A stretch of DNA of 64,000 nt, taken from contig NZ_SBIS02000011.1 of assembly GCF_004765815.2 (NCBI RefSeq), positions 186,001 to 250,000 on the forward strand, given 5' to 3'. The position numbers and the translations under genes were made by a program. The notes under the pieces were generated by a model that worked only from the letters and a program-made list of their open reading frames with translations, was not told where the DNA came from and did not search any database. Positions 34,323 to 43,252 of the stretch are shown piece after piece (positions within the stretch are counted from its first letter, which is position 1; every line of letters begins with the position of its first letter). This DNA comes from Halorussus salinus (GTDB lineage Archaea > Halobacteriota > Halobacteria > Halobacteriales > Haladaptataceae).

Positions 34323-37300
34323 CGGGTCGCCGACAGACGCCGGGCTACCGACGGACGCCGGTCGCCCGCCGACGACCCGAGGAGGCCCGGCCGTGAGCCG
34401 CGGACTATCGGACGACCGGCGGCGGCGAATCGCCGGACGCGCGCGGACGCTCCGGGAGCGCGTCGCCGCCCCCGCCGAGGGCGGCCCGCCGGTCGAGAAC
34501 CCCGACGAGTGGGTGGCGGAGTGGCGCGAGCGAGTCGCCGACGGGGACGCCGCGTCGTTCCGGCGTCGCCTCGACCTCCTCGGCGTCTCCGAGGAGGAAG
34601 CGCGGGCGGCGGTGTCGTCCCACGGGTGGCCGGAGGGCGACCCACTGCCCGACTGGGTGGACGAACTGGACGCGATAGTCGCCGACGTGACCGCCGCCGA
34701 CCGGGAGTCGGCCGCGGTGCCCACGCCCGAGAACGTCCCGTTCGTGGACGTGTTGGCTCCGGTCGTCGCCCGCGCCCGCGAGCGAGTCGAGGCGTCGGTC
34801 GCACCCGCGGAGGTGCCGTCGGTCGCCGACGCGATGGTTCCGTGGCTCTACGAGCGACTGGCGCAGTTGTCGGCCCACTCGCTGTTCGTGGAGTTCAAAA
34901 CCTACGTCGCCCACCACGACCGGGAACTGGCGCTGGCCGAGGACCCCGACCCGCCCGAGGACGACCGCCGCCACTACCGCGGGTTCGTGGACGCGATGCT
35001 CGGCGACGGGTTCGTGCGATTCGTCGAGGAGTACGCCCTACTCGCGCGGTTGCTCGTGACGACGGTCCGCCAGTGGGTCGCAACCGTCGAGGAGTTCGCC
35101 GCGCGACTGGCGGCCGACCGACCGAGCCTGCGGCGTCGGTTGGGCGAGGGCGACCTCGGCCCCGTCGAAGCGGTCGAGGCCGCGGGCGACCGCCACGAGG
35201 ACGGCCGAGCGGTCCTCGCGGTCACGTTCGCGTCGGGCGTCCGCGTCGCCTACAAGCCGCGGGCGCTCGACGTTGAGGCCGCGTTCTACGACCTGCTCGA
35301 CTGGCTCGCCGAGCGGACCGACCTCCCGACTATCGAGCGCCCTGCGGTGCTGGCCCGCGACGAGTACGGCTGGCTGGAGTGGGTCCGGGCCGACTCGTGT
35401 CCCGACCGCGCCGCCGTCGAGCGGTACTACCGCCGGGCGGGCGCGCTACTGGGCGTGCTGTACGCGCTCCGGTTCACCGACGGCCACTTGGAGAACCTCG
35501 TCGCGGCGGGCGAACACCCGGTCGTCGTGGACGTGGAGACCCTCGCGCACCCGGCGTTCTCCGACGACCGACTTCCCCACGACGACACGCCCGCGCTCCG
35601 GGAGTCGGTGCTTCGGACCGGCCTGTTGCCCGTCGACCGCCCCGACTCGGACTTGGCCGACCTCAGCGGCTTCGGCTCCGACGAACTCCACGCCGAGGGC
35701 GAGCGCCGGGAGTTCACCGCGGTCAACACCGACCTGATGGACATGGAGTCGGTCGAGGACGATGTCGAGACGTTCGAGAACCTGCCCCACATCGACGGCG
35801 AGACCGTTCCGGCCGACGAGTGCTTCGGCGAACTCCGGGCGGGCCTCCGGGCGGCCCACGAGGCGCTGGCCGACGAGCGCGAGGCCCTCCTCGCCGACGA
35901 CGGCCCGCTGGCCGCGTTCGACGACGCCGAGGTTCGGGTCATCTACCGAGCGACCCGGACGTACGGGACGGTCCTCTCGTCGCTGACCACGCCCGAGTAC
36001 CTCCAGACGGGGCTGAAGGCTGGCTGTAAGCTGGAGGCGCTCGCGCGCCCGCAGGCGACCGAGACCGTCGATGCGCCGTGGAGCGTCCACGACCACGAGC
36101 GGCGGGCCGTCGAGCGACTCGACGTGCCCCGGCTCACCATGTCAACGACCGGAACAACGCTCCACGGTCCCGCGGAACCGGTCGAGGAGTTCGCGTCGCT
36201 GTCCCCCCGAGCGGCGGTCGAGCGACGACTCCGCGCGCTCGACGCGACCGACCGACGCGAGCAGTGTCGGTACGTGGAGTTGGCGTTCGGCGAGTCGGCC
36301 AGCGACGACGCCGAGGGCGCTGGCCACGCCGACGCCGACGGCCGGGATACCATCGACACCGACCACTCCGCCACTGCCGACGCCGACTCCTCCGGCACTA
36401 CCGACGCCGACTCCTCCGGCACTACCGACGCCGACCACTCCGATACCAACGACAGCGACTACCACGACACCAACGACGCCGATTACCTCGGCGATACGGG
36501 CGCTCGACCGGCCGAGGAGTCCGACCAAATATCGGACGCCGCCGCCGAACGCGTCGCCCGACAGCTGTTCGAGCGGGTCTCGGCCGCGGCGGTCGAGGAC
36601 GACGGCGAGCCAGCGTGGTGCGTCCCGTCGTCTCACGGGAGTCGCGGCGTCCTCGTCCGGTGGATAGACGAGAGCCTCTACCGCGGTCGTCTCGGCGTCG
36701 CGACGTTCGCGGCGGCGGTCGCCGCCACGGCCGACGGAGCGGTCGCCGACGACGCCGCCGCGCTGGCGTCCGACGCGGCGGCGGGCGTCCGGGACGCCGT
36801 GGCCGCCGACGGCGCTCCCGACGACCTCGGCGTCACCGGCGTCGGCGGACTCGTCTACGGATTCTGCGTCCTCGACGACCTCCTCGACGGCGACTACCTC
36901 GCCGACGCCCGGCGCGTGGCCGCGACCGTCACCGACGACCGCGTGGCCGCCACCGACCGCTACGGCGTCATGGACGGCCTCGCCGGTGCGACGCTGGGCC
37001 TCGCGGCGCTCGCCGAGCGAACGGGTGACGACGACCTCCTCGACCGCGCCGCGACCTGCGGCGACCGCCTGCTGGCCGAACGCTCGGGCGGTCGCTGGCC
37101 GCTCGGGATGGACGACCGACCCCTCACCGGGTTCGCCCACGGGGCCGCGGGCGTCGGCTACGCCCTCGCGCGACTCGGCGACGCGACCGGCGAGGACCGC
37201 TTCCGGGAGGCCGTACTGGACGCCGTCGCGTTCGAGGAGACCCACTACGACGCCGCGTCGGGGACGTGGGCCGACCTCCGGATGCACGCCGGGACGACGG

Positions 37301-37689
37301 TCGATGGCTGGTGTACCGGCCGAACCGGCATCGGGCTGGCGCGACTGGGGACGCTGGCGACCGTATCCGACGAGTCCGTCCGCCGGGACGTGGAGCGCGC
37401 GCTGTCGGCCCCGGCCGACCGAGTGCCCCCGTACGACCACGCCTGCTGTGGCACCGCGTCGTGGATGGCACTCCTCGGCCGCGCGGGGCGGCAACTGAAC
37501 GCCCCAGAGTACGAACGTCGGGCCAGACGGGTAGCCGGAACCATCGTCTCCGGCGACGGCGGGCCGACGCTCCGGTCGGGGACGCAGACCCGGCCGGACC
37601 CGTCGCTGTTCCGCGGCCTCGGCGGCGTCGGCTACGCGCTCTTGGAACTCTCGAACCCCGACCTCACGTCGGTACTCCTGTTCGAGTGA
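34309..37689 (+). CDS. lanM: Class II lanthipeptide synthetase LanM
   Basis: A 1126-residue bifunctional enzyme (from GTG at 34309; a later GTG at 34393 is also possible). The DUF4135 dehydratase domain (about 70-655) has VAYKPRALD (Lys316), FTDGHLENL (Asp391, His393, Asn396) and VVDVETLAHP (Asp408), the kinase-like residues that phosphorylate and eliminate Ser/Thr. The LanC-like cyclase domain (about 740-1126) has GFAHGAAGVGYA, DGWCTGRTG (Cys1002) and HACCGTASW (Cys1046, Cys1047), giving a three-cysteine zinc site. The two domains are joined by an Asp/Ser/Thr-rich linker of 8-residue repeats. The precursor gene is just upstream, but no LanT exporter or leader protease is adjacent. Confidence 0.92.
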   Translation: MSPDSGSPTDAGLPTDAGRPPTTRGGPAVSRGLSDDRRRRIAGRARTLRERVAAPAEGGPPVENPDEWVAEWRERVADGDAASFRRRLDLLGVSEEEARAAVSSHGWPEGDPLPDWVDELDAIVADVTAADRESAAVPTPENVPFVDVLAPVVARARERVEASVAPAEVPSVADAMVPWLYERLAQLSAHSLFVEFKTYVAHHDRELALAEDPDPPEDDRRHYRGFVDAMLGDGFVRFVEEYALLARLLVTTVRQWVATVEEFAARLAADRPSLRRRLGEGDLGPVEAVEAAGDRHEDGRAVLAVTFASGVRVAYKPRALDVEAAFYDLLDWLAERTDLPTIERPAVLARDEYGWLEWVRADSCPDRAAVERYYRRAGALLGVLYALRFTDGHLENLVAAGEHPVVVDVETLAHPAFSDDRLPHDDTPALRESVLRTGLLPVDRPDSDLADLSGFGSDELHAEGERREFTAVNTDLMDMESVEDDVETFENLPHIDGETVPADECFGELRAGLRAAHEALADEREALLADDGPLAAFDDAEVRVIYRATRTYGTVLSSLTTPEYLQTGLKAGCKLEALARPQATETVDAPWSVHDHERRAVERLDVPRLTMSTTGTTLHGPAEPVEEFASLSPRAAVERRLRALDATDRREQCRYVELAFGESASDDAEGAGHADADGRDTIDTDHSATADADSSGTTDADSSGTTDADHSDTNDSDYHDTNDADYLGDTGARPAEESDQISDAAAERVARQLFERVSAAAVEDDGEPAWCVPSSHGSRGVLVRWIDESLYRGRLGVATFAAAVAATADGAVADDAAALASDAAAGVRDAVAADGAPDDLGVTGVGGLVYGFCVLDDLLDGDYLADARRVAATVTDDRVAATDRYGVMDGLAGATLGLAALAERTGDDDLLDRAATCGDRLLAERSGGRWPLGMDDRPLTGFAHGAAGVGYALARLGDATGEDRFREAVLDAVAFEETHYDAASGTWADLRMHAGTTVDGWCTGRTGIGLARLGTLATVSDESVRRDVERALSAPADRVPPYDHACCGTASWMALLGRAGRQLNAPEYERRARRVAGTIVSGDGGPTLRSGTQTRPDPSLFRGLGGVGYALLELSNPDLTSVLLFE
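36355..36498 (+). repeat. Six 24-bp coding repeats in the LanM linker
   Basis: Six consecutive units of 24 bases encode eight-residue blocks of the form D-x-D-[SHY]-x-x-T-x. Two central units are identical (DADSSGTT), the outer ones have diverged. They fall between the dehydratase and cyclase domains, at about residues 683-730. Confidence 0.85.
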
Positions 37690-37767
37690 GTCGAGGAGTG
37701 CCGGTCGATACGATTCGGCGTTCCGCCGGTACTTCCTTAGGCGCGTTCGTCGTAGCGTCGCCGAACC

Positions 37768-38196
37768 ATGCCAACGAGAGAGGCCGAGACCACGTGGGAA
37801 GGAGGCAAAGACGGAAGCGGCGACTTCGAGACCGAGAGCGGCCAGATAGCGGGAACGTTCCGATTCCCGACCCGCTTCGAGGACGAACCGGGCACCAACC
37901 CCGAAGAACTCATCGGCGCGGCCCACTCGGGCTGTTTCTCGATGCAACTGACGGCGTTCCTCGAAGAGGAGGGGTACACGGCCGACCGCCTCCACACGCA
38001 GGCGGATGTCCATCTGGAGACGGCCGACGGCGGCGGCTTCGAGATTCCGCGCATCGACCTGACGCTGGAGGCGGCCGTTCCGGAAATCGACGACGAGACC
38101 TTCGACGACCTCGCCGAGCGCGCCAAGGAGAACTGCCCGGTGTCGAAGGCACTGGCCGGACCCGAAATCGCGCTCGACGCGACGCTGGAGAGCTAA
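37768..38196 (+). CDS. OsmC-family peroxiredoxin-like protein
   Basis: A 142-residue protein with the OsmC pattern: TNPEELIGAAHSGCFSMQL with the first catalytic Cys near residue 55, and RAKENCPVSKAL with the second Cys near residue 124. OsmC proteins reduce organic hydroperoxides through this Cys pair. It lies 78 bases after lanM on the same strand, but has its own GC-rich upstream region. A link to the lanthipeptide is not implied. Confidence 0.9.
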   Translation: MPTREAETTWEGGKDGSGDFETESGQIAGTFRFPTRFEDEPGTNPEELIGAAHSGCFSMQLTAFLEEEGYTADRLHTQADVHLETADGGGFEIPRIDLTLEAAVPEIDDETFDDLAERAKENCPVSKALAGPEIALDATLES

Positions 38197-38305
38197 CCGT
38201 CCGCCGTCGTTCCGGGAGACGACCGAGCGGCGACGAGTCGGCCGAGCCGGCGGCGCGGGTTACAGAGGAAAGAAGGTTTTAGCCTCGGTCGTCATTCGTA
38301 CGGTA

Positions 38306-39283
38306 ATGAGCGACGCCGACGGCCCGAAGCAGGTGGACTCGCCGGACTACCACCACGAGAACCACACCGCGGCCCAGACCTGCGGCTGGACCGCCAACGC
38401 CCTGCGCGGAGAGGGGAAGTGTTATAAAAATATCTTCTACGGCATCGAGTCCCACCGGTGCATCCAGATGACGCCGGTCGTCAAGTGCAACGAGCGATGC
38501 GTCTTCTGCTGGCGCGACCACGCGGGCCACGCCTACGAGTTGGGCGACGTGGAGTGGGACGACCCCGAGGCGGTCGTGGACGCCAGCATCGAGTTGCAGA
38601 AGAAACTCCTCTCGGGATTCGGCGGCAACGACGAGGTTCCCCGCGAGCGGTTCGAGGAGTCGATGGAACCGCGCCACGTCGCCATCAGCCTCGACGGCGA
38701 ACCGACGCTCTACCCCTATCTTCCCGAACTCATCGAGGCGTTCCACGACCGCGACATCACCACGTTCCTCGTGAGCAACGGCACGCGGCCCGAAATCATC
38801 CGCGACTGCGACCCGACGCAACTCTACGTCAGCGTGGACGCCCCCGAGCGCCACACCTTCGACGAAGTGGTGAAGGCGATGGAGGACGACGCGTGGGAGA
38901 AGTTGGTCGAGACGATGGACGTGCTGGCCGAAAAGGACGAGACCCGGACGGTCCTCCGGACGACCTTGGTCGGCGGCGAGAACGTCCACCATCCGGAGTG
39001 GTACGCCGGGTTCTACCAGCGCGCGGACCCCGACTTCGTGGAACTCAAATCCTACATGCACGTCGGCGAGTCGCGCGACCGGGTGGCCCGCGAGTCGATG
39101 CTGGACCACGAGGAGGTCGTGGCGTTCTCCGAGGAGATACAACAGCACATGCCCGACCACGAGTACCTGAAGGACGTGCCGGTCTCGCGCGTGGCCCTGC
39201 TGTCGAAGACCGACGACACGTGGGTCCCGAAGCTGAAGAAGGACAGCGAGTTCTGGGCGCGGGACGCGGTTTCCGGGGACTGA
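38306..39283 (+). CDS. taw1: 4-demethylwyosine synthase (radical SAM, tRNA-Phe modification)
   Basis: A 325-residue protein with CNERCVFC (Cys61, 65, 68) and three further N-terminal cysteines (Cys26, 39, 52), which hold the second 4Fe-4S cluster of Taw1/TYW1. SLDGEPTLYPYLPELI is the SAM-binding motif. It condenses pyruvate with N1-methylguanosine-37 of tRNA-Phe to make the tricyclic wyosine base. The start MSDADGPKQV is preceded by AT-rich sequence (GGTTTTAG, near 38275). Confidence 0.95.
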   Translation: MSDADGPKQVDSPDYHHENHTAAQTCGWTANALRGEGKCYKNIFYGIESHRCIQMTPVVKCNERCVFCWRDHAGHAYELGDVEWDDPEAVVDASIELQKKLLSGFGGNDEVPRERFEESMEPRHVAISLDGEPTLYPYLPELIEAFHDRDITTFLVSNGTRPEIIRDCDPTQLYVSVDAPERHTFDEVVKAMEDDAWEKLVETMDVLAEKDETRTVLRTTLVGGENVHHPEWYAGFYQRADPDFVELKSYMHVGESRDRVARESMLDHEEVVAFSEEIQQHMPDHEYLKDVPVSRVALLSKTDDTWVPKLKKDSEFWARDAVSGD

Positions 39284-39760
39284 TTAGGATTCGTCAGTTT
39301 GGGTGACCTCGCTATTCTCTTCGGCCGTCGAAAGTGCGTCCCGAACTGCATCGGGAAGGTCCGGTCGCGGCGCATTCTCGTATCGCTCCACTGCTGGCGA
39401 TTTTTCGGTGTTCTGGTACAGCGCCTGTACGACCGGTACACCGCGAAGGTATCCGAACTCGTAGAGAAGTCCGACGCCGTACTCGGTCGGACCGTAGAAC
39501 TCCGACGGTACCTCCGTCTTCTCTTTCGGTCCTTCCGGAGAGTACCGGCCGAGAATACCGGCTTCTACGAGCGAGTCGAGTTGCGTACGTATTTCTGCCC
39601 GAGACTCGGGAATCGCATACTCTAGTTCCGTCAGCGACGGCAGATGCTGTGGATGGCCGAGGACGAATTGGACGACAAGATGGCGTATTCTGTGTGAAAG
39701 CAAGTCGAACACGCGCCGTTCGTCTTCCGACAGCCGGTTTTGCGACCAGTCGTCGTTCAC
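39284..39760 (-). CDS. Winged-helix DNA-binding protein, haloarchaeal
   Basis: The 158-residue protein has RRVFDLLSHRIRHLVVQFVL, then a winged-helix body (SRAEIRTQLDSLVEAGILGR) and a C-terminal extension. It is a likely transcriptional regulator with no known ligand. Its stop (39284) directly abuts the taw1 stop on the other strand. Confidence 0.7.
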   Translation of the reverse strand: MNDDWSQNRLSEDERRVFDLLSHRIRHLVVQFVLGHPQHLPSLTELEYAIPESRAEIRTQLDSLVEAGILGRYSPEGPKEKTEVPSEFYGPTEYGVGLLYEFGYLRGVPVVQALYQNTEKSPAVERYENAPRPDLPDAVRDALSTAEENSEVTQTDES

Positions 39761-39824
39761 GAAGCCGACTTATCTTCGAGAGATATAGTCTATTTCGACT
39801 CGGTTTCGTCTATCGTCATAGGCG

Positions 39825-40223
39825 TCACACTCGCTCTAACTCGTCTTCGGTCTCCTCGCTCTCGACGTTTCCCGTATTCTTCGTCTCGGTCGGCTCGAAC
39901 AGCAACACCTCCGCTTCGCCCCACTCCGCGACCGGGCGGTGTTCGACGCCCGCCGGAACGACCAGCATCTCGCCCTCCTCCAAGGTCACGTCGTCACTCG
40001 GTGCCGCGTCTTCGTCGGTCTCCTCGTCCCGAAATTCGACACGGAGTCGCCCCTCGCGGACGAGAAATAGCTCGTCGGCGTCGTCGTGGTGGTGCCAGAC
40101 GAACTCGCCTTCGAGTTTGGCGAGTTTGACGGCCTGTTCGTTGAGTTCCGCGGCGAGGCGCGGCGACCACTGCTCCTCGAAGGAGTCGAACGCCGAATCG
40201 AGGTTCACTTTCTGCACATCCAT
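39825..40223 (-). CDS. Cupin-domain protein
   Basis: A 132-residue single-domain cupin: EFVWHHHDDADELFLVREG gives the first metal-binding motif (two or three His, Glu) and GEMLVVPAGVEHRPV the second (His). The C-terminal 20 residues are acidic. Small cupins of this type are often metal-dependent isomerases or sugar-binding proteins. The substrate is unknown. Confidence 0.85.
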   Translation of the reverse strand: MDVQKVNLDSAFDSFEEQWSPRLAAELNEQAVKLAKLEGEFVWHHHDDADELFLVREGRLRVEFRDEETDEDAAPSDDVTLEEGEMLVVPAGVEHRPVAEWGEAEVLLFEPTETKNTGNVESEETEDELERV

Positions 40224-40261
40224 GTGTCCTCGATACCGTTCGACGGAGAAAGGTCTGGTCG

Positions 40262-40675
40262 TCAGTCCGGACGCGGGACCGCTTCGGCGGCTTGTACGTC
40301 CTCGGGTTTCTCGACGCGGGCGTACACCGGTCGCCAGACAGCAGGGTCGAACATGCCGACCTCGTGGAACAGGTCGCGGGCGCGGTCGGTGAACCGGTAG
40401 AACGTCCGGACGTTCGAGTCGGCCTCGTCGGGTTGTTCGCCGGGGTCGTAACGCAGTTCTTCGAGGACCCCCGAGTCCACGAGGTCGCCCAGTCGTCGGC
40501 CGACGGTTCGCCGGGACACGTCGGGGTTCGCCCAGTTCAGTTCCTTCTCGCTCGGTGCGCCTTCGGGGTGGCCAGCGATGTCGACGAGGAGTTGGTGGGC
40601 TACCTCCTCGGTGGCGACGTGGAGGAGTCTCCTGTGCGTCTCAGATGCGTTTCGTTTTCGAGCGTCTTTTCTCAT
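40262..40675 (-). CDS. Winged-helix transcriptional regulator
   Basis: A 137-residue protein with [20 protein letters not shown], then [20 protein letters not shown] (recognition region) and a wing [15 protein letters not shown]. It sits next to another winged-helix gene on the same strand, with a cupin between them. It probably regulates neighbouring genes. Confidence 0.7.
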   Translation of the reverse strand: MRKDARKRNASETHRRLLHVATEEVAHQLLVDIAGHPEGAPSEKELNWANPDVSRRTVGRRLGDLVDSGVLEELRYDPGEQPDEADSNVRTFYRFTDRARDLFHEVGMFDPAVWRPVYARVEKPEDVQAAEAVPRPD

Positions 40676-40865
40676 CGACTCGTCTCGTGCCCGCTACTCG
40701 TTTCAGACGGAATATTCTTGTGCAAATTCCGCACATGCTGACTAAGGACGACTCCGGAAGAAACAGGTGGAGGAAATCCGACGGTCGAAACACAACCGCC
40801 GTTCGTCGCTCGGAACTCGGCATTCCACCCCATTCCATTTCTGAGAACCGTACCGCATCCGTTAT

Positions 40866-40873
40866 CCTTAAAC
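40866..40873 (+). promoter_or_regulatory. TATA box of rbkR-ribB
   Basis: CCTTAAAC is centred about 28 bases before the ATG at 40897, predicting a leaderless transcript for the riboflavin operon. Confidence 0.5.
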
Positions 40874-40896
40874 CGAGCGCGGCCGGAGTATCGAGT

Positions 40897-41604
40897 ATGT
40901 CAGCGACACGGCCGCGCGCAGTCGGGTACGACGAACTCGCGGCGCTCAAACTCCTCGCGCTCGACGGCGGACTGGAGGGCGAGGTCAAGGTCTCCTGTTC
41001 GGGCCTCGCCGAACGCCTCGACGCCTCGAATCAGACCGCCTCGCGGCGACTCCAGCGACTGGACGACGCCGGACTCGTGGAGCGCGAGATGGTCAGCGAC
41101 GGTCAGTGGGTCGCCATCACGGAGGACGGCGAGTGGTCGCTCAAGCGCGAGTACGAGGACTACCGGCGCATCTTCGAGACGCCCGCCGGAGTGGACCTGA
41201 CCGGCACCGTCACCAGCGGGATGGGTGAGGGCCGCCACTACATCTCCCTGCCGGGCTACATGGAGCAGTTCGAGGACCGACTCGGGTACGAACCGTTCCT
41301 CGGCACGCTGAACGTCGAGTTGACCGACGAGAGCCTGCGCGCGCGGTCGGCGATGGAGGCGCTGGACCCCGTGCCGATAGACGGCTGGGAGGACGACGAC
41401 CGGACCTACGGTCCCGCGGTCTGCTACCCCGCGGTGGTCGAAACGCAGGACGGCGAGGTGTACGACGAGGCCCACACCATCGCGCCCGAGCGCACCCACC
41501 ACGACGACGACCAGTTGGAGGTCATCGCGCCCGAGAAGTTGCGCGAGAAGCTGGGACTCGAAGACGGCGACCACGTGACCGTCCACGTCGAGGAGGACGC
41601 ATGA
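40897..41604 (+). CDS. rbkR: CTP-dependent riboflavin kinase fused to HTH regulator (RbkR)
   Basis: A 235-residue protein. The N-terminal winged helix ([30 protein letters not shown]) is followed by the DUF120 riboflavin kinase domain with [20 protein letters not shown] and [12 protein letters not shown]. Archaeal RbkR makes FMN using CTP and also represses or activates riboflavin genes. It overlaps ribB by four bases (ATGA), so product and regulator are made together. Confidence 0.93.
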   Translation: MSATRPRAVGYDELAALKLLALDGGLEGEVKVSCSGLAERLDASNQTASRRLQRLDDAGLVEREMVSDGQWVAITEDGEWSLKREYEDYRRIFETPAGVDLTGTVTSGMGEGRHYISLPGYMEQFEDRLGYEPFLGTLNVELTDESLRARSAMEALDPVPIDGWEDDDRTYGPAVCYPAVVETQDGEVYDEAHTIAPERTHHDDDQLEVIAPEKLREKLGLEDGDHVTVHVEEDA

Positions 41605-42257
41605 GTCAGGCCGCCGCGGGCGTCGAGGCCGCCATCGAGGCGTTCCGCGAGGGGTCGGCGCTCCTCGTCCACGACGCCGCCGACCGTGAGGGCGAGACCG
41701 ACCTCATCTATCCGGCGGGCGCGGTCACGCCCGAGGACGTGTCTCGGATGCGCAACGACGCCGGAGGGCTGGTCTGCGTGGCGCTCTCGGACGCGGTGGC
41801 CGACGCTTTCGGCCTCCCGTTCTTGGAGGAGACGCTTGACCATCCCGCGAGCGCGGCCCACGAGTTGGGCTACGACGAGCGCTCCTCGTTCTCGCTCCCG
41901 GTGAACCACCGGGACACCTACACCGGCATCACCGACGAGGACCGCGCGACGACGATTACCGAGTTGGCGGACGCGGCCGCGAGTCCCGACGAGACCGACT
42001 TCGCCGACGAGTTCCGCGCGCCGGGCCACGTCCACGTCCTCCGGGCCGCCCCGGACCTGCTGGCCGACCGCGAGGGCCACACCGAGTTGGGCATCGCGCT
42101 GGCCGAGGCCGCAGGTAGAGAGCCTGCAGTCGTCGTCTGCGAGATGCTGGACGACGTGACCGGCGAGGCGCTCTCGCCCGAGGACGCCCGAGCCTACGCC
42201 GAGCGCCACGGCTTCCCGTATCTGGAAGGCTCGGAAGTTATCGAGCGACTGGCATAG
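41601..42257 (+). CDS. ribB: 3,4-dihydroxy-2-butanone 4-phosphate synthase
   Basis: A 218-residue protein with the RibB motif [18 protein letters not shown] near residue 24 (acidic metal site), [11 protein letters not shown] and GHVHVLRA...[14 protein letters not shown]. It converts ribulose 5-phosphate to the four-carbon unit of riboflavin. It forms an operon with rbkR. Confidence 0.95.
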   Translation: MSQAAAGVEAAIEAFREGSALLVHDAADREGETDLIYPAGAVTPEDVSRMRNDAGGLVCVALSDAVADAFGLPFLEETLDHPASAAHELGYDERSSFSLPVNHRDTYTGITDEDRATTITELADAAASPDETDFADEFRAPGHVHVLRAAPDLLADREGHTELGIALAEAAGREPAVVVCEMLDDVTGEALSPEDARAYAERHGFPYLEGSEVIERLA

Positions 42258-42523
42258 AATTTGACCACTGTATGCTATTTTTACCCCTCATTTAAATCCC
42301 ATCGCCACCGCATCAATGAAATAGAAATATTCATCCATATTATACCAGATTTCTCCCCCATTAATGCACAGTAGATATAAAAACTGAGATTATCCAAGGA
42401 TTTCCCCAAATATTTTCTAATAGTGGAGATGTTGCACTTTCGCAACACCCGCCAGTAAAGAAGAATTTGGATATAGTGGCCTTGAGAATGTTGAAAACCG
42501 CTTTTTTCTAACCATCGTAACTT
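42258..42523. other. AT-rich gap after ribB
   Basis: This 266-base gap is much richer in A+T than its neighbours. It contains a small hairpin (GTTGC, loop ACTTTC, GCAAC at about 42431-42446). I see no convincing ORF, transposase or RNA gene. It leads into the small ORFs at 42.5-43.0 kb. Confidence 0.4.
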
Positions 42524-42691
42524 TTAGGGACTAAAAGAGAGTAGAACAGGATGGACTAGGTATGTCATCACCACCGAGTCCATGATCAACGTCAATCCAC
42601 TGGAATAATTGATCCCAGCCGCCTCACTATCGGCTGACCAGCCAGTGGCGGTCGCCTTACCAACGACCGCGATGACGTTGGAAACCATCAT
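42524..42691 (-). CDS. Small hypothetical peptide, MVSNV family member 1
   Basis: A 55-residue peptide starting MMVSNVIAVVGKATATGW and ending in a short hydrophobic tail (MTYLVHPVLLSF). Its start context (GAAGATGATGGTTTCCAACG on the minus strand) is nearly identical to that of the next small gene upstream. The composition is less GC-rich than the neighbours. Function unknown; the shared leader suggests a common origin with the 68-residue protein. Confidence 0.4.
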   Translation of the reverse strand: MMVSNVIAVVGKATATGWSADSEAAGINYSSGLTLIMDSVVMTYLVHPVLLSFSP

Positions 42692-42796
42692 CTTCCCGAT
42701 TTCTATAGCCGCTGTGGGTACTAATCTGGATGAGGGTATTCAAAAGAGTTGTAAGTTCGTGGAGTGAGGTTAGCCGCTTATGAAGGCGGTGCCGTT

Positions 42797-43003
42797 TTAC
42801 CCAGTTCGGTTCTCACCTTTGTCGGGGTTCGGCTTATTTTGGCGGGGCCGCGCTACTGCGTAGCCGAGTACCAGACTCGACCCACAGATAATTACGCCTA
42901 CAGTAGCAACCGGAAGATTACTACTGAGAAGGCCCGTTCTTATCATCTCTGCGCCAGCCAGAACCCCCATACCAAGGGGGCCGAGAGTAACGTTGGAAAC
43001 CAT
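42797..43003 (-). CDS. Small membrane protein, MVSNV family member 2
   Basis: A 68-residue protein with two hydrophobic segments (GPLGMGVLAGAEMI and VATVGVIICGSSLVLGYAVA) and a basic, Pro-rich C-terminus. Its first five residues and the bases around its start match the 55-residue peptide downstream, with 105 bases between the two. Together they form a probable two-gene unit in an AT-rich island between ribB and an aminotransferase. Confidence 0.5.
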   Translation of the reverse strand: MVSNVTLGPLGMGVLAGAEMIRTGLLSSNLPVATVGVIICGSSLVLGYAVARPRQNKPNPDKGENRTG

Positions 43004-43252
43004 CGTCTTCTCGAGTAGACATGAAGGTAACTACCCTCCATGCGCCCTCATTGTTGGAGGACTCGCGTACCGATAACTTCGTCAAACGCCTTTCTCGTCG
43101 AAGAGACGTACCAAGAATTCGTCTCATAAACGCTAACACTAAATTCCGTTTTGAAGGTTAAAAGTGTTCGTCAATCTAACCACACCGGGGTTATAGCATG
43201 TACTCGGAAACAGTTGAGTCTCCCTCAAATCTATGTTAACATAACTTCGTTT

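Noticed and set aside
36142-38013. 623-codon minus-strand frame across lanM
   Set aside because: Antisense shadow of lanM, enriched in Val/Gly/Arg over the repeat region; no motif.
42420-42520. Further tiny frames in the AT-rich gap (for example one starting near 42515 on the minus strand)
   Set aside because: About 30 codons, with only the ATGGTT start in common with the neighbours; no conserved leader or composition to support coding.
42258-43252. Possible insertion sequence or MITE remnant
   Set aside because: AT-rich with a small hairpin, but no transposase fragment, terminal inverted repeats or target duplication could be found by eye.
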